From: Alistipes sp.
GTDB taxonomy: Bacteria > Bacteroidota > Bacteroidia > Bacteroidales > Rikenellaceae
Reading direction: 5' to 3'
DNA: 64,000 nt
NCBI GenBank assembly: GCA_017504485.1
Contig: JAFVRC010000014.1
Location: 62,001-126,000 of the forward strand
Shown: positions 1 through 7,521 of the stretch, piece after piece
Numbering within the stretch: position 1 is the first letter of the stretch
Layout of the letters: each line of letters starts with the position of its first letter
Position numbers and translations under genes: made by a program
Notes under the pieces: generated by a model
What the model saw: the letters and a program-made list of their open reading frames with translations, nothing else
Databases searched by the model: none
What the model was told of the DNA's origin: nothing

Positions 1-683
1 TCTCCGAGCTCGAAGCCCTCGGGCAGCAGGTAGGAGATAACCTTCTGCGCACCTACGCGCGGCGTAAGCTCGCCCGTCGTGCAATTCACATCATAGGCAC
101 CCGAGATTGGAGCATTGTCCGTCGTCGAGAGGGCGATATACTTCAGGCCCAGAGCACCCTTACCTGCCGGCATCTTCATCGAGATACGCACGATGGACGA
201 CAAGTGTCGGAGAGTCGCATCCTCGAAGCCGGAGGCTACGCCGCACATTGGCGTGCTCTCGGGCGCGAAGGTGCCCTCGACATAATCCTGCGTCGGAGCG
301 AAATAGACAGGGAACTTACCCGGCTCCTCCGACTCTCCCAAATCATTCGCCGGATAGACGATGTGGTACGGCAGCGAGATGTCAGCGCTGTTGATACGGA
401 ACACCGCCTGCGACGGATTCTCCTCGTCGATTTCTGCCTGCTCCGAGTTATCGCCGTTGATATCCACCTTGTCGCCTGCTGACCAAACGACCGGATACTT
501 GCTCAACTCGGTAGGCTCACCAAACGAGGTTCGCATTGTTGGGTCAGCAAGCGTGAGACGGAGCTCATTTTTAGCCGACTGACCGAAATCAATGCTTACC
601 AGATCCTCGGTTGTATCGGTCGTACAGCCTATGGCCGCGAGCGCAACAACCGCAGTGAGTAGTTTAGCAAAACTTTTCATCAT
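1..683 (-). CDS. Surface lipoprotein with fimbrillin-like N-terminal domain (3' end outside window)
   Basis: About 227 residues are visible; the gene continues past base 1. The start is a double Met at 683/680. A short hydrophobic signal peptide ends in a lipobox (A-A-I-G-C, Cys near residue 20), so export and lipid anchoring are expected. The mature part carries the pattern seen in Bacteroidota fimbrillin-like modules: KYPVVWSAGD, then a later F-A-P-T-Q-D-Y-V-E-G-T-F segment and a D-V-N-C-T-T-G-E-L strand. The signal peptide and this whole module are clearly paralogous to the start of the large lipoprotein immediately upstream (for example TEDLV after the lipobox, and F-A-x-T-Q-x-Y-x-E-G-T-F in both). 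It is the third member of an apparent operon, after that large protein and a 47-residue small protein. The function of the missing C-terminal part is unknown. Confidence 0.7.
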   Translation of the reverse strand, partial: MMKSFAKLLTAVVALAAIGCTTDTTEDLVSIDFGQSAKNELRLTLADPTMRTSFGEPTELSKYPVVWSAGDKVDINGDNSEQAEIDEENPSQAVFRINSADISLPYHIVYPANDLGESEEPGKFPVYFAPTQDYVEGTFAPESTPMCGVASGFEDATLRHLSSIVRISMKMPAGKGALGLKYIALSTTDNAPISGAYDVNCTTGELTPRVGAQKVISYLLPEGFELG

Positions 684-752
684 GTTGGTTAAAATAGTTA
701 ATAATTAATTGTTTATTGAGTTTATTTTCTGTTTTCGAAGCTCACAAGCAGA

Positions 753-896
753 CTAATAGTAGAGTTCGCCCTCCTCGGTTTCGAGGTCGCCGAGGCCCAA
801 CGAGTTACCAAATCCACACTCCACGCGGGCTACGAGAAGCTCCACACGAGGAGCTTCGTAGTCCGATACCTTATTTATATTATATATATAGTTCAT
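753..896 (-). CDS. Small protein of 47 residues between two surface lipoprotein genes
   Basis: An ATG at 896 opens a 47-codon frame ending in TAG at 753-755. It begins 21 nt after the stop of the giant lipoprotein and ends 69 nt before the next lipoprotein start. The product has no signal peptide or membrane segment. Its N-terminus is MNYIYNINKV, followed by Y-E-A-P-R-V-E-L-L, V-E-C-G-F-G-N-S, and an acidic, Gly-rich tail ending E-G-E-L-Y-Y. The order (Y-x-x-P-x-V-E, then V-E-x-G-F, then an acidic aromatic tail) recalls short Bacteroidales proteins often left unannotated beside surface protein genes; that resemblance is from memory and no search was run. Codon use is like the neighbours (GAG, CTC, GGC). 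Function is unknown. Confidence 0.6.
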   Translation of the reverse strand: MNYIYNINKVSDYEAPRVELLVARVECGFGNSLGLGDLETEEGELYY

Positions 897-917
897 ATCA
901 AAAAATGTTTTTCAGTG

Positions 918-3900
918 TTAGTCAAGTGCCTCGGCGATATCAACGATAAGTTGATGTTCAGGCTCGACCGGAGTATTGTCAGTCGGATTATATGTCCATG
1001 GGCCACACGCACCATATATCTCCGGAGTGTCAAGGTCGTCATAGAGCTCGCTCCAAATAAGTTCCGTCACGCCATTGCCCGATACATCGTGTGCCATGGA
1101 GGCACCTATGGTATTCTTACCCGATTCATTTATTATAATATCATCCGTAAGACCACCGACAGCACCTACATACGCCTTGCCCGTCACGCTTTGGGCACGC
1201 AGGCGCAACATACCATTCTGCGTATTGTTGTAGGTATTGGCTTTAGTTGTCACGTTCTTGGTACCGGCAAGACCGGCGATACCACCAAGATAGAGATTGC
1301 CGTTGATTGTGCCAAGCACCTCAACAACGCCATCATTCACAGCCGTTACAGTATTGGAAACTGCCATTCCGCAGACGCCACCAATCATCGAGTGTCCACT
1401 CAACACTGCCGACTTGGCAATAACAACCTTACCGTAGTTGTGGTTCGTTCCGTCATTATCATTCGGCGAACGATAAGCAAATACGCCGCCGATACACTGG
1501 TGCGAGGTCTCCAGCGTGCCGTTGATGGTAAGCGTACCGTGATTCTCGCTCTTTGCGCGGCCCGACGTCACGGTACGGCCCGTACATCCGGCAATCCAGC
1601 AGTCGCGCGTGCCCTTAACCGAGCCATTAATCTCGAGGTCACCGCGGTTAACCTCGGTCGTGGCGTAGCCGTTACGATAGCCGGCAATACCGCCAAACCA
1701 AATACCCATACACGTTGCCGTCTTATCGAAGACCACCTTACCCGTGTTAGTATGGTTTTTATTGGTATCGGCATTAGAATTATTTGCCTGACCTACAATA
1801 CCACCCATATATACCGTCTTTGGCTGCGTAGCAGTGCTCGAGCCGCCGCGATAGGTCACATTACCCGAGTTGGTAGTATAGGTGTTATTACCTGCCGTGT
1901 AGCCGATAATACCGCCCACGTGAACGGCCTGGCCCGTTGCGGAGAATGTTGCCGTTGCGTCGATATCGCCGGCATTGGTACATTGCGTAACGGCCAACAC
2001 CTTGAGATTCTTCGCGGTCGTCACTTTGCCATCGGCATCCGTGACATCCTCCGTGATGTTACAGTCATACTGGTAGCCAACGATACCACCCACACGATAG
2101 CCCTTACTATTGTGGCCCACAACCGTCACATCGGCCGTCGCGGTATTCGACAAGTAAGAGAGCTTGCCATTCGAGAGACCCACACAGCCACCGATATAGG
2201 AGTGAGCAACCTCCTTCCACGACAGGTTGAGAGCACCCGAGTTGGTCAAAGGTGTAGCCGACGTACCTGCAAGGTTGATGTTAGTCTGACCTACAAGGCC
2301 GCCGATAGCTATCGAGCCGGTCGGCTCGAGGAGCTCGACATCGAGCGTACCCGAGTTCGACACGTTTTTCAACGTGAGGCTATGGTTCTTCTTCGAACCC
2401 GCCAGACCTACGACACCACCGATATAGTGCGTATCCTCCACCGCAAAGTTCTTAATGCTCATATTGCCACTATTTGCGTAGTTCGCAAAGTTGTAGGCAT
2501 TAGAGTTAAGGCGACCAACACATCCTCCAAAGTGGCATAAGAAATCAGAACCAGCCTTGACATCGAAATTGGCAAGGGTAATATTGCCCGAATTGGTTAT
2601 GTTGTCGCACTTATTGCTTGTTTGTCCCACACATCCCGCAACATTGGCTGCATTCAGCTTAATCGCAGGAGTGTTATCCTCATTCGTAGCACCCACAACC
2701 GTTATCGCACCGCGGTTCTCAAGGTGATTCAACTCACCACTCGCCGAGCCGAAGCAACCGGCAACGTAGATGGTACGGCAAGTACCCGTAGTACCGGCCT
2801 CGGCCGTAAGCGTCACGTTACCCGTATTGAGCAGGTGCTCGGCAGGGCTCTGCACGCTATCCGAATACGAGCCCACACAACCTCCGAGCGTCATACCCGT
2901 ATAGCTATGAATCGTAATATCCAAATCACCGGCATTCCACAGAGGAGCCTCCTCGGTACCGAGCATCGAGGTCTTCATATAGCCGACCAGACCGCCGACA
3001 CGAGATGATTGGCCGTAGTGGCGCACCGTAATCTTACCCTCGTTGTAGAGATTCTTGACATAAGAACCCTCCTTAACGATATTGCTGTAGCCCATAACGC
3101 CGGCCACCTGAATCGTCGGGATGGTATCATCATTCTTGGCCGTATAGACTATATCCTTCATCGTCACCGGAGCGTAGTTCTTCAAACCATCGACCGTGAA
3201 GTCCATCGACGAGCTGTTATTCACACCCACGCAACCGGCAATCGTGAACGATACGTTATCGTTAATCTGCGCGAAAGTTCCCTCGGTGATGAGGATAGCA
3301 CCACCGGCGAGGTTATCGCAATCCTTAAAGTTGGCACCGCCCTGACCTGCGATACCGCCGACCATCAGACGGCCATAGTCCGCACCCCATGTCGAACCCT
3401 TGACGGTGATAGGGGCATTGTTGGTCGAGTTCGAGATGGTCATCGTATTGAGCTGCGAAACGCCGATAATGCCGCCAATCTCCATACGCGTAAACGAGGC
3501 ATTGAGGCCGACATATATCTCTCCGAGGTTATGACAGTCGTCAATTGTCGAGTTACCCTCGCCCGACGGCGAGTAGAGACCGTGAATACCTCCTGCGTAT
3601 AGATAGCATGCGTGGACATCATCCACAGTCACCTTGCCGTGGTTCTTACAGCCGGTTATCTGCGACTGCAAGCTGCGACCGAGCACACCACCCAGATTCA
3701 CGATACAGTAATCATCATTCATACCCGAGAAATCCACTGCACCGTGATTCTCGCAGTTCGTGAAGATGGTACCCGTCGTACCCTGATCGGCATTTCCCAC
3801 AAAGCCTCCGATAAAGTTATAGTAGGTCGCCGTAGCAGCCGTAGCCTCCTTCAACGTGAGGCTCAACGTAGCATAAGAGGTCGAATTCTCGATTACGGCA

Positions 3901-5204
3901 TCGAGCGTCTGACCAACGAAACCACCAACTATGTAGAGGTATGTATCAACCGCATCCTTCGCGGTGAGCGTACTCTCAATCTCGACGCTCGAGCCCTCGA
4001 CAAGCGAGCAGCCTACAATCGAGGCCGTCTGCTCCTCGGTCGAGTTCATGTAGCAGGCGAAAGCACCCGCAACACGGCGATCCGAGACAACCAGATTGGA
4101 TTTCAGATTGAGGTTCTTAATCGAGCCCGTCGTCGTGCCGAAGAGCGGCTGCGTCATGCCCGAAATAGTATTGCCGTTACCCTCAAACGTAGCCGCGAAG
4201 TTCTCAACCGGAGTCCAAGCGGCAGCAAACTCGCTCGACACCCCAAAAGAAGCGGTCACCGAAGCCGAGCCATACTCGAAGAGGCCCGCCGTGCAGAGCT
4301 CCGCAAAACGCTGGAGCGTAGCCTCATCGTAAATCTCGAAGACCTTGCCCGAGGTATCCTCCGAGTTATCCGTGAAGACGACACCCTTGAACTCGCGAAC
4401 GACACCCGCCTTGATAGCCTTCTCGCCCGTACAAGGGATGCCGGCAATCATCGCCACGTCGGCATTGTCCGTGCAGAACTTCGCCTTCATCGTACCATAA
4501 TCACCCGCAGGAACGGCGATATAGAGCGTTGTAGCCTCCTCCGACAGCACGAAGCCGCCCTCCGGAAGCTGATAGGTAAGCGTCTTCGAGGCATCCTCAT
4601 GTGCCGTCAGCGCACCCGTCGTACAATCCACGTCGAAGGTACCTGCCAATGCACCCTCCGACACCGTAAGCTCGACCTTCGTAAGCTTCTCGCCTGCGCC
4701 CTTGAGCTCAATCATCAGCACACCAGCCAAGTAGTCGAGGCCAAAGCCCAGCTCCGTACCCTCGGTGTAACCATACATCGGGAACGATGCGGCGTCGAAA
4801 GTGCCCTCCGTGTAGTTCTGCGTCGCGGCGAAGCGGACAGGCATCAGACCTTCGGTCGCTGCCGTGAGGCCCTCGACATAAGGATAGACAATCTTGTAAG
4901 CCTCAGCATCCGCTACCGAGAAGGTAAAGTCGGCAACCGACTTCTCCTCGTGGATGTTGATAGCGGTCGTTGCGCCCTCGTTGATGCGCAACACGTCGCT
5001 CTCCGACCAATAGACCGGGTACTTTGCATCGGCAGTTCTCTCGCCAAGCTCAACGCGCGTTGCGCCATCGAGTTTCACGGTCAGTGTCTTCACACTGCCC
5101 GCCGCGAAGTCAGGCGTTGCGACCAAATCCTCGGTCACATCATTCGTACAAGCGGCAAGGCCGATTGCTGCGAACAACGTAAAAAGTTTAGCAAAATTTC
5201 TCAT
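918..5204 (-). CDS. Giant GLUG-type repeat surface lipoprotein (1428 aa)
   Basis: A signal peptide with lipobox (L-A-A-C, Cys near 19) precedes a fimbrillin-like module at about 25-275 (KYPVYWSESD, F-A-A-T-Q-N-Y-T-E-G-T-F). A linker at about 330-365 has the W-x-P-V...F-x-G-N-G-x-T-I-S-G...L-F-G...I-K-N-L pattern typical of the lead-in to GLUG repeats. From about 385 to 1375 come roughly 25 repeats of about 40 residues, each built on a G-G-x-x-G turn (IGGFVG, LGGVLG, VGGIAG, AGCVG, GGCVG) and an N-x-G-x-(I/V/L)-x-(V/I/L) strand (NSGNITL, NTGNVTL, NHGTLTI). This predicts a long right-handed beta-solenoid standing off the cell surface. Several turns carry Cys where the others have Gly, Ile or Val. 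The C-terminus is a short Pro/Asp/Glu-rich tail. Adhesion or glycan binding is inference only. Confidence 0.8.
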   Translation of the reverse strand: MRNFAKLFTLFAAIGLAACTNDVTEDLVATPDFAAGSVKTLTVKLDGATRVELGERTADAKYPVYWSESDVLRINEGATTAINIHEEKSVADFTFSVADAEAYKIVYPYVEGLTAATEGLMPVRFAATQNYTEGTFDAASFPMYGYTEGTELGFGLDYLAGVLMIELKGAGEKLTKVELTVSEGALAGTFDVDCTTGALTAHEDASKTLTYQLPEGGFVLSEEATTLYIAVPAGDYGTMKAKFCTDNADVAMIAGIPCTGEKAIKAGVVREFKGVVFTDNSEDTSGKVFEIYDEATLQRFAELCTAGLFEYGSASVTASFGVSSEFAAAWTPVENFAATFEGNGNTISGMTQPLFGTTTGSIKNLNLKSNLVVSDRRVAGAFACYMNSTEEQTASIVGCSLVEGSSVEIESTLTAKDAVDTYLYIVGGFVGQTLDAVIENSTSYATLSLTLKEATAATATYYNFIGGFVGNADQGTTGTIFTNCENHGAVDFSGMNDDYCIVNLGGVLGRSLQSQITGCKNHGKVTVDDVHACYLYAGGIHGLYSPSGEGNSTIDDCHNLGEIYVGLNASFTRMEIGGIIGVSQLNTMTISNSTNNAPITVKGSTWGADYGRLMVGGIAGQGGANFKDCDNLAGGAILITEGTFAQINDNVSFTIAGCVGVNNSSSMDFTVDGLKNYAPVTMKDIVYTAKNDDTIPTIQVAGVMGYSNIVKEGSYVKNLYNEGKITVRHYGQSSRVGGLVGYMKTSMLGTEEAPLWNAGDLDITIHSYTGMTLGGCVGSYSDSVQSPAEHLLNTGNVTLTAEAGTTGTCRTIYVAGCFGSASGELNHLENRGAITVVGATNEDNTPAIKLNAANVAGCVGQTSNKCDNITNSGNITLANFDVKAGSDFLCHFGGCVGRLNSNAYNFANYANSGNMSIKNFAVEDTHYIGGVVGLAGSKKNHSLTLKNVSNSGTLDVELLEPTGSIAIGGLVGQTNINLAGTSATPLTNSGALNLSWKEVAHSYIGGCVGLSNGKLSYLSNTATADVTVVGHNSKGYRVGGIVGYQYDCNITEDVTDADGKVTTAKNLKVLAVTQCTNAGDIDATATFSATGQAVHVGGIIGYTAGNNTYTTNSGNVTYRGGSSTATQPKTVYMGGIVGQANNSNADTNKNHTNTGKVVFDKTATCMGIWFGGIAGYRNGYATTEVNRGDLEINGSVKGTRDCWIAGCTGRTVTSGRAKSENHGTLTINGTLETSHQCIGGVFAYRSPNDNDGTNHNYGKVVIAKSAVLSGHSMIGGVCGMAVSNTVTAVNDGVVEVLGTINGNLYLGGIAGLAGTKNVTTKANTYNNTQNGMLRLRAQSVTGKAYVGAVGGLTDDIIINESGKNTIGASMAHDVSGNGVTELIWSELYDDLDTPEIYGACGPWTYNPTDNTPVEPEHQLIVDIAEALD

Positions 5205-5492
5205 AAAGGTTAAATAATTTTTGTTTAGGTTGCTATTTTGTTTCAGTTAATCGTTCATTTACTCATTCTCGCGGAGCCTTGCCCCCTCTCTTCACTCGCG
5301 TCGCATCGCTCACGTGTATGCACGTGCATCGCGCGTATGCAAACAGATGCTAACTACCTGACACCCACCTCTTTACCCCTCGTAACTGCACATTTCGCAA
5401 AGGGAAGAGAGTGGTTGTCAAGTCCTTACATCGCCTCACAAAAACGCCCCATTTCGGGTAATTTACCGAGGCTTAACCATGCATTTCGGTTA

Positions 5493-5523
5493 CAAAAATA
5501 ATCAATATCCGTTAAATACCAAA
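5493..5523 (-). promoter_or_regulatory. Bacteroidota-type promoter for the surface lipoprotein operon
   Basis: On the minus strand the -7 element is TATTTTTG (5493-5500) and a TTTG -33 element lies at 5520-5523, 19 nt apart, which is the expected spacing. Transcription would start near 5487, leaving about 280 nt of leader before the ATG at 5204. Confidence 0.6.
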
Positions 5524-5544
5524 AAATCCGCACACATTTTAGAC

Positions 5545-5578
5545 AAAAAAAAACCCGACGGATACGAAACCCGACGGG
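5545..5578 (-). terminator. Intrinsic terminator after the RHH/membrane-protein operon
   Basis: Read on the minus strand, CCCG-T-CGG pairs with CCG-T-CGGG around an 8-nt loop (8 bp arms with a central T-T mismatch), followed by nine T. It lies just beyond the stop at 5605. Confidence 0.7.
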
Positions 5579-5604
5579 AGTAGATTTGGTTGTAGCGGAG
5601 CTGC

Positions 5605-6096
5605 TCAGCAGGCGCGATAATACTTATGCCGAGCCATCGCACGCTCGAACCGCATGCGCTTGGCTCGCCGGAGGCTGATACGCCACATCGCAAAGGCGGC
5701 AACAAAGAGCGCAACAAGGAGGCCAAGCGCAATAAGGCGCTCCTTCATATCATCGGTCACACCATCGACATAATCGGAGATTATGGCAAAGGCAAGGCCC
5801 ACAGTCGCGCCACCCGCCATTGCCAACAGCGTGGCCCATCGACGACGTGGCAGCAACTTGTAGAGCGACACCATTATCGCCTCGCCGAGAATCAGCATCG
5901 AGATACAGCTCATTGCCTCGCCGACAAGGTGTTGAGTAGCCTTATCCATTGGGATAAATTTGCTCACAAACATCTCTCCCACAGCGAAAAGGAAAAACAG
6001 AGCCATCGACACACTACCGATGCGCACATGCCACAAGTTGAACGCCACGCTGTGGTTTACCTTGCGCAATTTTTGTATGAAATTAACCATTCCCAT
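5605..6096 (-). CDS. Small integral membrane protein, function unknown
   Basis: The product has about 163 residues with three to four hydrophobic segments (roughly 25-45, 60-80, 90-110 and 122-142) and an Arg-rich cytoplasmic-looking tail (R-R-A-K-R-M-R-F-E-R). The ATG at 6096 shares one base with the TGA of the upstream ribbon-helix-helix gene, so translation is probably coupled; another ATG lies two codons on, and a GTG one codon earlier is possible. It is the last gene of the SPFH-RHH-membrane unit and is followed by a terminator. I do not recognise a named family. The tight coupling suggests it works with the SPFH protein in the membrane, which is inference. Confidence 0.65.
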   Translation of the reverse strand: MGMVNFIQKLRKVNHSVAFNLWHVRIGSVSMALFFLFAVGEMFVSKFIPMDKATQHLVGEAMSCISMLILGEAIMVSLYKLLPRRRWATLLAMAGGATVGLAFAIISDYVDGVTDDMKERLIALGLLVALFVAAFAMWRISLRRAKRMRFERAMARHKYYRAC

Positions 6097-6278
6097 CACT
6101 CTTTGATCTTCGGCTTTCTCGGCCTCTTGATGCGGCCACTCTTGCGCAGAGCCTCGGCGATGATATATTGCAGTTGACCGTTGGTGGAGCGGAATTCATC
6201 TTCCGCCCACCGCTCGATAGCCTCCATCATCTCGGCATCAATACGGAGCACAAAGCTCTTTGTAGCCTCTTTTGCCAT
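6096..6278 (-). CDS. Ribbon-helix-helix (Arc-like) DNA-binding protein
   Basis: The product is 60 residues. The N-terminal strand KSFVLRIDAEMMEAIERWAEDEFRS followed in spirit by a G-Q-L-Q-Y-I-I-A-E-A-L-R-K helix gives the short beta strand, helix, turn, helix layout of Arc/MetJ-type repressors: F-V-L-R-I-D as the DNA-contacting strand and S-T-N-G-Q as the turn. The tail is very basic (R-I-K-R-P-R-K-P-K-I-K). It lies 34 nt after the SPFH gene and overlaps the next gene by one base. Autoregulation of the operon is plausible but not shown. A toxin-antitoxin role is unlikely, because the partner is a polytopic membrane protein. Confidence 0.7.
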   Translation of the reverse strand: MAKEATKSFVLRIDAEMMEAIERWAEDEFRSTNGQLQYIIAEALRKSGRIKRPRKPKIKE

Positions 6279-6312
6279 ACTTTTTTCAGGTTCGCAGTAT
6301 AAACGAGACTCT

Positions 6313-7269
6313 TTAATGGTGCAGAGTTCCGGTATTTACGACCGGCTGTGCCGACTCGTCGCCACACAGCACAACAAGCAGGTTGCAGACCATAGCAGCC
6401 TTACGCTCCTCGTCGAGCTCGACAACCTCATCCTCCGAGAGCTTGTCGATGGCCATCTTAACCATCGAAACAGCCCCCTCGACAATCTTCTCGCGAGCCG
6501 AGATAATCGCATCGGCCTGCTGACGACGCAACATCACGGCTGCAATCTCCGGCGCATAGGCAAGGTAGTTGATGCGCGCCTCGACAACCTCGATACCGGC
6601 CATCGCCAGACGCTCGTTCAGACGGCTCTCGAGCTGCTCATTAATCTCGTCGGCATTCGAGCGGAGCGTGAGCTCCCCGCTTATACCATTGTTGTTGTCG
6701 TAAGCATAGATACCGGCCACTTGACGCAGTGCCGCATCGCTCTGCACGGCCACAAAGTTCTCGAGCACCTTCATACGGCTGCTTGCAGTCACCGTCACCT
6801 CACCCGTAACTGTCGGCGTATCGATGTCGAACACGGCCTTGTAAATCTCCTCCTCGCGAATCTTCCATACCAACACCAGACCGATAAGTATCGGATTACC
6901 CTGCTTGTCGTTCACCTTGATAGGCTCGGCATTGAGGTTACGAGCGCGGAGCGAGATATTCTTCTTCGACATAAACGGATTTACCCACCAAAAGCCTGCC
7001 TGCAAGAAGTTGCCGCGATACTTTCCGAAGAAGAGCAGCACACGCGCCTCGTTAGGCTCCAACATTATAAATCCGCACGACGCGATAATCGCCCACAGGA
7101 AGATTACAACGCCTACACCAATAGCAATCACGTCGTAAGGCTCACTGAAATTGGCACCTCCGTAGCCCGCAATCACAGGGCCCGCAACATACGACAACAA
7201 CACGATGAACAACATCACAAAGCCATTCATCTTCCAACCCGAATAGACCACATTTTGATTCTTCTCCAT
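6313..7269 (-). CDS. SPFH/band-7 (stomatin-like) membrane protein
   Basis: The protein has 318 residues. Two hydrophobic segments (about 15-35 and 47-67) are followed by the SPFH domain, which starts at [20 protein letters not shown] and includes the G-F-W-W-V-N-P-F turn. A long helical stretch rich in Glu, Arg and Ala follows ([22 protein letters not shown], then an R-R-Q-Q-A-D-A-I motif), as in stomatin and slipin proteins that oligomerise on the inner membrane. Such proteins scaffold membrane microdomains and often control proteases or channels. It is the first gene of a three-gene operon with the RHH regulator and the small membrane protein. Confidence 0.85.
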   Translation of the reverse strand: MEKNQNVVYSGWKMNGFVMLFIVLLSYVAGPVIAGYGGANFSEPYDVIAIGVGVVIFLWAIIASCGFIMLEPNEARVLLFFGKYRGNFLQAGFWWVNPFMSKKNISLRARNLNAEPIKVNDKQGNPILIGLVLVWKIREEEIYKAVFDIDTPTVTGEVTVTASSRMKVLENFVAVQSDAALRQVAGIYAYDNNNGISGELTLRSNADEINEQLESRLNERLAMAGIEVVEARINYLAYAPEIAAVMLRRQQADAIISAREKIVEGAVSMVKMAIDKLSEDEVVELDEERKAAMVCNLLVVLCGDESAQPVVNTGTLHH

Positions 7270-7457
7270 AATTGTAATGTTTTAAAGTAGTTTGTAACTC
7301 TCATTAATCCTCAGCCTCCGTCCACCAACCTCGGCTTCGCTCTATTCAAAATGATATTATTTTGATATCGCAAAGTAAATGCAAAAATCTATATTCTCCA
7401 AATATTTTCTCACTTTTTTTTGCCGACCGCCATCTTGCATACGTAGTATGCACAAAA

Positions 7458-7489
7458 CAAAAAAAAGGCCGACTGAAATCAAGTCGGCC
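7458..7489 (-). terminator. Intrinsic terminator after the xylanase gene
   Basis: GGCCGACT (7467-7474) pairs perfectly with AGTCGGCC (7482-7489) around a 7-nt loop; on the minus strand the stem is followed by a T-rich run. Confidence 0.8.
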
Positions 7490-7521
7490 CCACCTAACTA
7501 ACTAAAATTACACGAGAAATA

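Larger units (their letters stand above)
5205..5604. other. 400-nt gene-free region: long leader, promoter and terminator
   Basis: I find no convincing gene here. Reading leftward from the right end it holds the terminator of the membrane-protein gene (5545-5578), a good minus-strand promoter (5493-5523), and a leader of about 280 nt for the giant lipoprotein. In the leader, CACGTG-TATG-CACGTG (5311-5326) forms a 6-bp hairpin with a 4-nt loop. Very short minus-strand frames in the leader (up to about 20 codons) have no distinguishing support. Confidence 0.5.

Noticed and set aside
915-5213. Long open frames on the plus strand opposite the giant lipoprotein (533-541 codons)
   Set aside because: They mirror the repeat-rich minus-strand gene, have no recognisable domain or signal, and are rich in Arg, His, Ile and Thr as expected of antisense reading of GC-rich repeats.
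7436-7452. Perfect 7-bp inverted repeat TGCATAC-GTA-GTATGCA as a possible fourth repeat copy or operator
   Set aside because: It shares the CATAC/GTATG core but lacks the outer arms, the 7-nt spacers and the AACGCAG tail. With no second site nearby there is no support for an operator.
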